NCBI RefSeq assembly: GCF_029338515.1
Contig: NZ_CP119988.1
Span: 1,426,001-1,490,000, forward strand
Length of the DNA: 64,000 nucleotides
Direction: 5' to 3'
Source: Haloglomus litoreum
GTDB taxonomy: Archaea; Halobacteriota; Halobacteria; Halobacteriales; Haloarculaceae
Both the position numbers and the translations under genes were made by a program. Shown here one piece after another: positions 8,862 to 16,465 of this stretch; the stretch's first letter is position 1; every line of letters starts with the position of its first letter. The notes under the pieces were generated by a model. That model saw only the letters and a list, made by a program, of their open reading frames with translations, did no database searches and was not told the origin of the DNA.

Positions 8862-10091
8862 ATGCAGGATTCCGATACGACAGAGACAGACGGCGGCGTG
8901 ACGGTGCAGGACCAGCCCTTCGGCCTCCCGCGGTGGGCGGTCGCCGTGATACCGCTGGTGCTGCTGGCCATCGTGCTGGGGTACCTGTTCCTCGGGTCGC
9001 CGTTCGCCGCGCTGGCGACCGGGGGCGCGGCGCTGCCTGACGTGACGGTCTCGTACACCACGTTGCCGGACGACCAGACGGTGCTGGTCCACGTGACCAA
9101 CAACGGCCCGGGGACGGTGACCGTCGAGCAGGTGCTCGTCGACGAGGCCTACTGGTCGTTCTCGATGACCGGCGGCGATAGGACGCTCGGGCCACTGGAG
9201 AGTTCGACGGTCCAGATCCCCTACCACTGGGAGCCCGGCTGGGACCTGGAGGTGGCGCTCGTCCTCTCGGACGGCGCGACCATCCACCACACCATCGTCG
9301 CGCCCGCGACGAGCCCTGGCGTGACGGGCGAGGTCGTCGGGACGCTCGCGGTCGTCGGGCTGTTCGTCGGCGTCATCCCGGTCGTGCTGGGGATGCTGTG
9401 GCTCCCGTACCTGCGGTCGGTCTCCGACCGCGCGCTCCACGCCGTCCTCGTGTTCGCGGTGGGCGTCCTCGCCTTCCTCGGCTTCGACGCCCTCGTGGAC
9501 GTCGGGGAGTTCATGGAGGCGGTGCCGGGCGCGTACGAGGGGCCGTTCCTCTTCGCGCTCGGCGTGGCCGGGTCGGTGCTGGTCATCCAGGCGGTCAGCG
9601 CCTGGCAGGAGTCCCGGACCGAGGGCGAGACGAGTCGCCTCCGGACGGCGTATCTGGTGGCGGTCTCCATCGGCCTGCACAACCTCGCGGAGGGGCTGGC
9701 CATCGGGACCGCGTTCGCGCTCGGCCGGGTCGAACTCGGCGCGTTCCTCGTGGTCGGCTTCCTCGTCCACAACGTGACCGAGGGACCGGCCATCGTGGGG
9801 CCGCTCGCACGCGGTCGCCGCCCCGGCATCGAGCACTTCGCGGCGCTCGGGCTCATCGGCGGCGCGCCGGTCATCGCCGGCGCGTGGATCGGGAGCTACG
9901 CGTTCTCGCCCACGCTCGGCGTGTTCTTCCTCGCCATCGGTGTGGGAGCCATCCTCCAAGTCGTCTGGGAGATGGCGGACCTCGTCCGCGGCGAGGACGG
10001 CCTCGCCAGCATCGGGACGCCCGTCAACGCGGGGGCGTTCCTGTTCGGCGCCGTCTTCATGTACGTGACCGGGCTGTTCATCGCGCTCTGA
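8862..10091 (+). CDS. ZIP-family metal transporter with an extra N-terminal domain
   Basis: A 409-residue membrane protein, unusually long for a ZIP transporter. A first hydrophobic segment lies at about 23-45. About 100 residues of beta-rich, non-membrane sequence follow (roughly 50-150), then a polytopic ZIP core. The core carries the metal-site motif HNLAEGLAIG and a second HNVTEGPAI helix, both of the HN-x2-EG type. ZIP proteins carry zinc, iron or manganese toward the cytoplasm. It follows the multicopper oxidase by 1 nt, so the two probably work as a unit, the oxidase perhaps changing metal redox state outside the cell. Metal identity is unknown. Confidence 0.85.
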   Translation: MQDSDTTETDGGVTVQDQPFGLPRWAVAVIPLVLLAIVLGYLFLGSPFAALATGGAALPDVTVSYTTLPDDQTVLVHVTNNGPGTVTVEQVLVDEAYWSFSMTGGDRTLGPLESSTVQIPYHWEPGWDLEVALVLSDGATIHHTIVAPATSPGVTGEVVGTLAVVGLFVGVIPVVLGMLWLPYLRSVSDRALHAVLVFAVGVLAFLGFDALVDVGEFMEAVPGAYEGPFLFALGVAGSVLVIQAVSAWQESRTEGETSRLRTAYLVAVSIGLHNLAEGLAIGTAFALGRVELGAFLVVGFLVHNVTEGPAIVGPLARGRRPGIEHFAALGLIGGAPVIAGAWIGSYAFSPTLGVFFLAIGVGAILQVVWEMADLVRGEDGLASIGTPVNAGAFLFGAVFMYVTGLFIAL

Positions 10092-10172
10092 GCGCGGTCC
10101 TACGCTCGTGTCCCGTCTCTGCATCGGCGTCCGAGGTGGGAAGGATTAAATGTGGGCTGTAACTACAATAGA

Positions 10173-10186
10173 TTAGACGACGCTAA
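10173..10186. promoter_or_regulatory. Second DtxR/SirR-type operator before the metal ABC importer
   Basis: TTAGACGACGCTAA keeps the TTAG-N6-CTAA frame of the 7532 palindrome, with inner bases less symmetric. It begins 22 nt after a TATA-like TTAAAT at 10146-10151 and ends 14 nt before the start codon. Binding there would cover the transcription start. Confidence 0.65.
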
Positions 10187-10200
10187 ACCTTCGATTCGAT

Positions 10201-11301
10201 ATGCATTCCTCAGACGAGACACGCGACGACGGTCGAGCGGTGACGCGACGAGACGCCCTACGCGCCGGCGGTGCGGCGGCGGCACTGGCGGGGCTGGCAG
10301 GTTGTACGGCGCTCCCGAGTGCCCCCGGACAGGCCGGAAGCGACGGTGACGGTGACGGCGAGAGCGACGGCCCGGTCGCCGTGGCCTCCTTCTTCAGCTT
10401 CTTCGACTTCGGGCGGGAGATCGCCGAGGGGACGCCCCTGACGGTGGAGAACCTCGTGCCGACGGGGCTGCACGGGCACGGCTGGGAGCCCAACGCCAGT
10501 ATCACCCAGCGCATCATCGAGGCGGACGCCTTCGTCCACGTCGGGAAGGACTTCCAGCCGTGGGCCGACCGCGCCATCGAGACCATCGAGGGCGACGACG
10601 TCGACACGGCGCTCATCAACGTCCGGGCGGGTATCGAGCTCGTGGACCTCGCCGAGACCCTCGACCGCGAGGAGGAGGGCGTCGGCGCCCAGCGCGGCAA
10701 GGACCCGCACTTCTGGCTGGACCCCCGGCGCGCGAAGCAGTCGGTCGACAACATCGCCGAGGGGTTCGCCGACCTGCTGCCCGACCACGCCGAGGCCTTC
10801 CGGGAGAACGCCGAGACCTACAAATCGGACGTGCTCGACCGCATCGACGCCGACTACGAGGCCATCTTCGACGCCGCCGAGCGCGACATCGTCCAGTTGG
10901 CCGCGCACAACGCCTTCCAGTACATCGGGGTGCGCTACGGCGTGCGGATGCGGCCGCTGGTGACGAACCTCGCCGCCAGCGGCGACGTCAAGCCCGCGGA
11001 CATCCGCGAGGCCGCGGAGGTCATCCGCGAGAACGACATCCGGTACATCGCCAACGGCGTGTTCGAGTCCCAGCGCCCGGCCCAACAGCTCGTCCGGGAG
11101 ACGGGCGTCGAGGCGTACTTCCCCGTGACGCCGTACGCCGGCGTCCGGAAGGAGTGGGTCGCGGAGAACTGGGGGTACGAGGAGATCGCCGACAACATCA
11201 ACATGCCCACGTTCGAGATCGTCCTCGGCAACAAGACGCCGGAGGAGGCCGCGCCGTCGCCCGAGTGGCTCGAACAGTGGCGGAACTTCGAGCCGGTATG
11301 A
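10201..11301 (+). CDS. Metal ABC transporter substrate-binding lipoprotein (ZnuA/MntA-like)
   Basis: A 366-residue protein of the cluster A-I metal-binding family. The N terminus has a twin-arginine motif (TRRDALRAGG) and lipobox LAGC at about residues 33-36, so it is a Tat-exported lipoprotein. Likely metal ligands: His in GLHGHGWEP, the GKDPHFWLDP His, an AAHNAFQY His and a C-terminal acidic residue. It lacks a long His-rich loop, so zinc, manganese and iron all remain possible. It overlaps the ATPase gene by 4 nt (ATGA) and heads the operon. Confidence 0.9.
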   Translation: MHSSDETRDDGRAVTRRDALRAGGAAAALAGLAGCTALPSAPGQAGSDGDGDGESDGPVAVASFFSFFDFGREIAEGTPLTVENLVPTGLHGHGWEPNASITQRIIEADAFVHVGKDFQPWADRAIETIEGDDVDTALINVRAGIELVDLAETLDREEEGVGAQRGKDPHFWLDPRRAKQSVDNIAEGFADLLPDHAEAFRENAETYKSDVLDRIDADYEAIFDAAERDIVQLAAHNAFQYIGVRYGVRMRPLVTNLAASGDVKPADIREAAEVIRENDIRYIANGVFESQRPAQQLVRETGVEAYFPVTPYAGVRKEWVAENWGYEEIADNINMPTFEIVLGNKTPEEAAPSPEWLEQWRNFEPV

Positions 11302-12092
11302 GCACGTCCGACACCGACACCACGGCGGACGCGGCGGGCGCCGAGACGGCCGACGAGCCCGTCATCGACCTCGCGAACGTGACCTTCGGCTACACCGCGA
11401 CACCGGTGGTCGAGGACATCTCGCTGACGGTCGAGCCCGGCGAGTACGTCGCCGTCGTCGGGCCGAACGGTTCCGGCAAGTCGACGCTGATGCAACTGAT
11501 GCTCGGGTTGCTGGAGCCCGACACCGGGACGGCTCGCCTGTTCGGCGAGCGCGCGGGCCGGTTCGACGATGGCGAGCGGGTCGGCTACGTCGCCCAGCAC
11601 GCCAGCGCCGCGAAGGAGATGCCCATCACCGTCCGCGAGGTGGTCAAGATGGGCCGGTTCCCCCACGTCGGCTTCGGCCGGCTGTCGAGCGAGGACTGGA
11701 CCATCGTCGACGACGCGCTCGACACGGTCGGCATGACCGCGTTCGCGGACCGCCGTATCACCCAGCTTTCGGGCGGCCAGCGCCAGCGCGCGTTCATCGC
11801 CCGGGCGCTCGCCAGTGAAGCCGACCTGCTCGTGCTGGACGAACCGACCGTCGGCGTCGACGCCGAGTCGGTCGACGCGTTCTACGACCTGCTCGGGGCG
11901 CTCAACGACCAGGGCATCACCGTCCTTCTCATCGAGCACGACCTCGGGGCGGTCGTCGAGCACGCCGACCGGGTCGTCTGTCTCAACCGCGAGCTCTACT
12001 TCGACGGCCCGACCGACGAGTTCGTGGAGAGCGACGCGCTGGCGCGGGCGTTCGGGACCAGCGCGGGCTTCCTGACGGGGGTGGACGGATGA
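11298..12092 (+). CDS. Metal ABC transporter ATP-binding protein (ZnuC-like)
   Basis: A 264-residue ATPase powering the importer. Walker A GPNGSGKST lies at about residue 56, the Q-loop at YVAQHAS, the signature LSGGQRQR at about 157, Walker B LLVLDEPTVG, and the H-loop IEHDL. An acidic N-terminal extension of about 22 residues precedes the domain, a common halophile addition. ATGA overlaps with both the binding-protein gene and the permease gene indicate translational coupling. Confidence 0.93.
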   Translation: MSTSDTDTTADAAGAETADEPVIDLANVTFGYTATPVVEDISLTVEPGEYVAVVGPNGSGKSTLMQLMLGLLEPDTGTARLFGERAGRFDDGERVGYVAQHASAAKEMPITVREVVKMGRFPHVGFGRLSSEDWTIVDDALDTVGMTAFADRRITQLSGGQRQRAFIARALASEADLLVLDEPTVGVDAESVDAFYDLLGALNDQGITVLLIEHDLGAVVEHADRVVCLNRELYFDGPTDEFVESDALARAFGTSAGFLTGVDG

Positions 12093-13180
12093 GCGCGAGC
12101 GCCGGCCTGCTGGCCACCGTCCTGACGGGTCTCCTCGCGGCCGTCGACCCGTCGCTGCTGCTCCCCCTGCAGGGCGGCCTGGGTGCCGTCGGTGATCTCG
12201 TCTTCGGCGTCCTGCTGTGGTTCCTGGAGCAGTGGTACTGGCTCATGGACTGGGTGTACTACTTCACCGGGCTGGAGATGCTGAACCCGGACTACCGGTA
12301 CATGCACCGTGCCGTCCTGGTCGGGCTCTGCGTCGGCGTGATGGCGCCGCTCATCGGGACCTTCCTCGTCCACAGACAGCTCGCGCTCATCGGAGACGCG
12401 CTGGCCCACACGGCCTTCGCCGGAGTCGCCGTCGGCCTGTTCCTGAACGCCGTCATCGACCTCGGGGTGTCGCCGTACCTGACCGCGGTCGTGGTGGCGA
12501 TGATCGCGGCGCTGTTCATCGAGCTCATCTCCGAGACGACCGACGCGTACAACGACGTCTCGATGGCCATCGTCCTCTCGACGGGGTTCGCACTCGGGAC
12601 CACGCTCATCAGCCTCAATGCCGGCGGGCTGGCCGTCGGGGTCAACCAGTTCCTCTTCGGCAACCTCGCGACGGTCTCCCCGCAGAGCGCGGCCATCCTG
12701 CTCGTGCTGTTCGCCGTCATCGTCGGCACCATCGCGGTGACGCGCAACCAGCTGCTGTACGTCACCTTCGACGAGACCGCCGCCGAGGTCTCGGGCATCC
12801 CCGTCAACTGGTACAACCGCGTGATGGTGATGCTGACGGCGATGGTCGTCGTCGGCGCGATGCAGATCATGGGCGTCATCCTCGTCGCCGCGATGCTCGT
12901 GGTCCCGGTGGCGGGCGCGACGCAGGTGTCGCGCTCGTTCTCGGAGTCGCTGATCGTCTCGGTCGTCCTCGCGGAGCTGGCGGTGCTACTCGGCATCGGC
13001 GTCTCCTACTACGGCGGCGTCACCGCGGGCGGCGTCATCGTCCTCGTCGCGGTGGGCATCTACGTCTGTGCGGTCGCGCTGGGCAAGCTCCAGTCCGCCC
13101 GTGGCGAGCGGACCACGCCCGACATGGGGAGCATCGAGGCCGAGGGTGCCGAGTCCGGCGCCGGGACCGGGGGTGACTGA
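12089..13180 (+). CDS. Metal ABC transporter permease (ABC-3 family)
   Basis: A 363-residue polytopic membrane protein of the ABC-3 family, with about eight to nine hydrophobic segments. The conserved HRQLALIGDALAHTAFAGVA block lies at about residues 92-111, and the GMQIMGVILVAA-type loop is close to MQIMGVILVAAMLVVPVA. The first 70 residues contain extra hydrophobic segments and a Trp-rich stretch (LWFLEQWYWLMDW) not usual in bacterial ZnuB. Its stop codon overlaps the start of the regulator gene by 1 nt, so importer and regulator are probably one transcript. Confidence 0.92.
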   Translation: MSASAGLLATVLTGLLAAVDPSLLLPLQGGLGAVGDLVFGVLLWFLEQWYWLMDWVYYFTGLEMLNPDYRYMHRAVLVGLCVGVMAPLIGTFLVHRQLALIGDALAHTAFAGVAVGLFLNAVIDLGVSPYLTAVVVAMIAALFIELISETTDAYNDVSMAIVLSTGFALGTTLISLNAGGLAVGVNQFLFGNLATVSPQSAAILLVLFAVIVGTIAVTRNQLLYVTFDETAAEVSGIPVNWYNRVMVMLTAMVVVGAMQIMGVILVAAMLVVPVAGATQVSRSFSESLIVSVVLAELAVLLGIGVSYYGGVTAGGVIVLVAVGIYVCAVALGKLQSARGERTTPDMGSIEAEGAESGAGTGGD

Positions 13181-13941
13181 TGCCGGCCACTGGCTCCGAC
13201 CCATCGGAGGGCGGTGACACCCGAAGACCGAAGGGCGACCGGTCGGAAGTGGCGGTAGGCATGCTGAGCGCCGTCATGGAGGACTACATCAAGGCCATCT
13301 ACGCCATCGGCGGCGACGGCGAGGAGCGGGTCTCCACGTCGGCGCTCGCCGACTACCTCGACGTGACCTCCCCCACGGTCTCCTCGATGCTGAAGAAGCT
13401 GGAGGAGCGCGGCCTCGTCGACCGCGAGGAGTACAAGGGCGTCACGCTGACCGAGGAGGGTGAACTGGTCGCCCTGGAGATCCTCCGGCACCACCGCCTG
13501 CTGGAGGCGTTCCTCACGGAGCAACTGGACTACGACTGGGCCGACGTCCACGACGAGGCCGACCGCCTCGAACACCACGTCTCCGACGAGTTGACCGACC
13601 GCATCGCCGAGGCGCTGGGCAACCCACCCGTGGACCCGCACGGCGACCCCATCCCGGACGCGGACCTCTCGCTCCCGGAGGCCGGCGAGACGACCCGACT
13701 GGCGGAGGCCGGCGAGGGCGAGCGCGTCGTCGTCCGGCGCATCCGCCACCAGGGCGACGAGGAACTGCGCTACCTCGCGGATGCGGGCATCCGCCCGGAC
13801 GTCGAGGTGACGGTCGTCGACGTCGCACCGTTCGGGATGGTCACCGTCGAGACGCCCGACGGCGAGCAGAGCCTCCCGGAGGAGATCGCCCAGCTCATCG
13901 AGGTCGTTCCGGCCGCCGAGACCGACGGGCTCGAGGCCTGA
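13180..13941 (+). CDS. DtxR/SirR-family metal-dependent transcriptional regulator
   Basis: A 253-residue regulator. The winged helix starts at MEDYIKAIYAI (about residues 33-43), with recognition-helix region VTSPTVSSMLKKL. The dimerisation and metal domain has LRHHRLLEAFL and EADRLEHHVSDEL, which supply the usual His/Glu ligands. A FeoA/SH3-like C-terminal domain spans about 170-245. The ATG at 13180 overlaps the permease stop; an internal ATG at 13261 (MLSAVMEDY) matches most homologues and may be the true start. It is the natural candidate to bind the operators at 7532 and 10173. Confidence 0.9.
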   Translation: MPATGSDPSEGGDTRRPKGDRSEVAVGMLSAVMEDYIKAIYAIGGDGEERVSTSALADYLDVTSPTVSSMLKKLEERGLVDREEYKGVTLTEEGELVALEILRHHRLLEAFLTEQLDYDWADVHDEADRLEHHVSDELTDRIAEALGNPPVDPHGDPIPDADLSLPEAGETTRLAEAGEGERVVVRRIRHQGDEELRYLADAGIRPDVEVTVVDVAPFGMVTVETPDGEQSLPEEIAQLIEVVPAAETDGLEA

Positions 13942-14072
13942 GGGCACTGCCCGATAGTCTTCGGGAAGTGGGTATTACTGCTGTAGGTGGAAGATTATCA
14001 GACAAGTACGGCGTTTCGAAGGGAATCTGCGACAACATTCGATAATCTCCCGTCTGCTGCCCGCGCCGTCCG

Positions 14073-14693
14073 TCACCGTTCGGCGAGGTACCAGTAGGCG
14101 GTCACCCCACAGAGGGCGACCAGGCCGCCGAGGAAGAACACGACCGTCGGGTCGAGGGCCAGACCGCCGCCGCTCGCGGCCGCGTCGCCGACGCGTTCGA
14201 CGGCCGGCTGGGCCTGGTCCGCGGTGAATCCTCCACTCTGCTGCGCTGGGTCGCTGGCGAGCCACTGGCGGAGGTAGTAGAACGCGATGGTCGCGAGCGC
14301 GAGCACGAAGTACAGTCCCAGCACGCGCCCGACCAGTCGTTCGAGGCGCGAGCGCTCGTGGTCCTGTCCGGCGAACAGGACGACGGCCTCGCTCGCGGGT
14401 GCGTAGACGGTCATCTCGTTGCCCTTCTCCGAGTAGCCCACCCCGGCCTCCTTCACCAGGTCGGCGTCCTCCAGCTTGTCGAGGTGATAGTGGACGTTCT
14501 GGAGGGAGGTCCCGACCTCCTCGCGGATCTCGACGGGCGTGCGCGGTTGCTCGTAGACGGCCGCCATGATGCGCCGGGCCGTCTCGGAGCCGAGCGCGTC
14601 GAAGGTCGCCGAGGCCTCCTCGCCGCTCACGTCCAGCACCTTCGCGGCGTCCGGTCGTTCCTCGGGTTCCGCGCGACGCGGTAACAGTCCCAT
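14073..14693 (-). CDS. ArsR-like winged-helix protein with two membrane segments
   Basis: A 206-residue protein. A winged-helix domain (about 30-105) contains SETARRIMAAVYE and the recognition region TSLQNVHYHLDKLEDADLV. Two hydrophobic segments follow, about 128-147 (VLGLYFVLALATIAFYYL) and 182-203, with a short outside loop between. The layout suggests a DNA-binding domain tethered to the cytoplasmic membrane. A similar HTH-plus-membrane organisation is frequent among haloarchaeal regulators. Nearby genes do not indicate a target. Confidence 0.85.
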   Translation of the reverse strand: MGLLPRRAEPEERPDAAKVLDVSGEEASATFDALGSETARRIMAAVYEQPRTPVEIREEVGTSLQNVHYHLDKLEDADLVKEAGVGYSEKGNEMTVYAPASEAVVLFAGQDHERSRLERLVGRVLGLYFVLALATIAFYYLRQWLASDPAQQSGGFTADQAQPAVERVGDAAASGGGLALDPTVVFFLGGLVALCGVTAYWYLAER

Positions 14694-14864
14694 CGAGACG
14701 ACGTACCACCGGAGAGGGGTTCCCCCTTGCGATAGGTCAAATCCCGATTTGAGTGACGTCGTCTGGCGGTCGGTCCCGCGAGTCCAGCCGTCGGGTGCTC
14801 CGTTCCGCGAGTGCTGCGGCTCGACGACGGTGGCGTCGCGAAAGAAGCGTGGTTGGTCGAGGCC

Positions 14865-15119
14865 TCAGAGGTAGCCCTGGTCCTCGAGCCCCTCCATGAT
14901 GTCGTCGACGAGGTCGTCGACGTTCTCGTAGGGGAACTCCTGGTTCCCGCCGCCCTTGGTGTTGAGTTCCATGGCGGTCATGGAGAAGTCGCCCGACTCG
15001 AACGTCGTGCCCGGCCCGTTCGGGAGCGCGGGGACGAGGTCCATCGGGGAGTTGACCGGGTAGTCGGCGCCTTCGAACGCCTCGGTGAACTGCTGTCGCA
15101 GGTCTTCCTTGTCGACCAT
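14865..15119 (-). CDS. MTH865-like small protein
   Basis: An 84-residue acidic protein resembling the MTH865 family (an EF-hand-like archaeal fold without known function). The pattern is an N-terminal helix (KEDLRQQFTEAFEGADYPV), then SPMDLVPALPNGPGT and a C-terminal helix (VDDLVDDIMEGLEDQGY). The start MVDKEDL is preferred to an extension to 15140, because the sequence before it (CHARVV) is non-acidic. It is transcribed away from the dehydrogenase at 15244. Confidence 0.75.
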   Translation of the reverse strand: MVDKEDLRQQFTEAFEGADYPVNSPMDLVPALPNGPGTTFESGDFSMTAMELNTKGGGNQEFPYENVDDLVDDIMEGLEDQGYL

Positions 15120-15243
15120 TACAACTCTTGCGTGACACACACACCCAATTGAACGTTTCGGGACGCCGTCGGCCGGGAACTCCGTCCCTACCGCCCGGTA
15201 TGCACCGCCGAAGGTTCATGTGCCGGCCGGACCCCCTCCCTGC

Positions 15244-16377
15244 ATGACCGGACGGACGACGGGCGTCGTGGGTGCCGGCCTGATGGGCGCCGACATCGCC
15301 GCGATGCTCGCCAACGGCGGATACGAGGTCGTGCTGGTGGACGTGGACCCGGACGCGCTGGCCGCGGCGCGCGAACGACACGCCGGGGGTGCGCCCGAGG
15401 CCCTGGTCGAGGCCGGCCTCCGGGAGGCGGGCGCCCCGCCACTCGCCGAGCGCATCACCTACACCGACGACCTCGCGGCACTGGCCGACTGCGAGTTCGT
15501 CGTCGAGGCCGTCAGCGAGGATCTGGACCTGAAGCGTACCCTCCTGGCGGACATCGAGGCCGTGGTCGCCGAGGACGCCGTCCTCGCCACGAACACCTCC
15601 TCGCTCACGCCGACGGACGTGGCCGCCGACCTCCAGCATCCCGGGCGCGTGACGTTCTTCCACTTCGCCAACCCGCCCATCAAGCGCGACGTGGTCGAGG
15701 TCGGCGGCGTGAACGCCACCGAGGAGGCCTACCGGACCACCGTCGAGGTGGGCGAGGGGATGGGCAAGTGGGTGGCCGAACTTGCCGGCGAGGGCCGGGC
15801 ACACTGCCTCTCGCGCATCTCGGCGGCCATCAAGTGCGCCGGGACGTGGGAGCTGCTCGAGGCGGAGCCGGCGGCCATCAACGTCGCCGCCAGCAACCTC
15901 GGGTTCCCCCGCGGCCCGCTGGAACTCATCGACCTCATCGGCATCGACGTCCACCTCGCGACCGTCGACAACCTCCACGACTCATACGACGGGCGGTTCG
16001 ACCCGCCCGCCGACCTCCGGGAGCGGATGGAGCGGATGGTCGACGAGGACCGCATGGGCAAGAAGAGCGGCACGGGATTCTACGAGTGGGACGGCGACGA
16101 CCCCGTCGTCCCCGAGGTCGAGAGCGGCCACGACATCGCGCCCATCGTCGGCGCGATGGTCAGCGAGGCCCACCGCATCGTCGCGGACGGCATCACGGAC
16201 GCCGACACGCTGGACGAGATCCTCCAGCGCGGGGGCGGGGGCGACCTCGGCCCGTTCGGAGCGCAGGAACTGCTGGGTGCAGGGTACCTGGTCGACGTGC
16301 TCGAAGCGCGGTACGAGGCGACGGGGGCGGCCATCTACGAGCCGGCGGCCGGACTGCGCGGGGCGGCCGGGGAGTGA
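15244..16377 (+). CDS. 3-hydroxyacyl-CoA dehydrogenase
   Basis: A 377-residue NAD-dependent dehydrogenase of the 3-hydroxybutyryl-CoA type. The Rossmann motif VVGAGLMGADIA is at about residues 8-19, with an acidic cofactor residue in VDVDP. Catalytic blocks are EAVSEDLDLKR, NTSSL and FHFANPP, where the usual FFNP is altered but the His is kept. The C-terminal helical domain contains FPRGPLELIDLIGID and KKSGTGFYEW. It has no fused hydratase, unlike the protein at 39541. It likely serves beta-oxidation or related CoA-thioester steps. Confidence 0.9.
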   Translation: MTGRTTGVVGAGLMGADIAAMLANGGYEVVLVDVDPDALAAARERHAGGAPEALVEAGLREAGAPPLAERITYTDDLAALADCEFVVEAVSEDLDLKRTLLADIEAVVAEDAVLATNTSSLTPTDVAADLQHPGRVTFFHFANPPIKRDVVEVGGVNATEEAYRTTVEVGEGMGKWVAELAGEGRAHCLSRISAAIKCAGTWELLEAEPAAINVAASNLGFPRGPLELIDLIGIDVHLATVDNLHDSYDGRFDPPADLRERMERMVDEDRMGKKSGTGFYEWDGDDPVVPEVESGHDIAPIVGAMVSEAHRIVADGITDADTLDEILQRGGGGDLGPFGAQELLGAGYLVDVLEARYEATGAAIYEPAAGLRGAAGE

Positions 16378-16465
16378 GGCAGGGGGTCGGGTCGCCAGCC
16401 GGGGGTGTTCTCGGTCCCCGGGGCCGCCCTGGTGAACTTTAGCCCGTCCTGTTCGAGGCCCCAGT

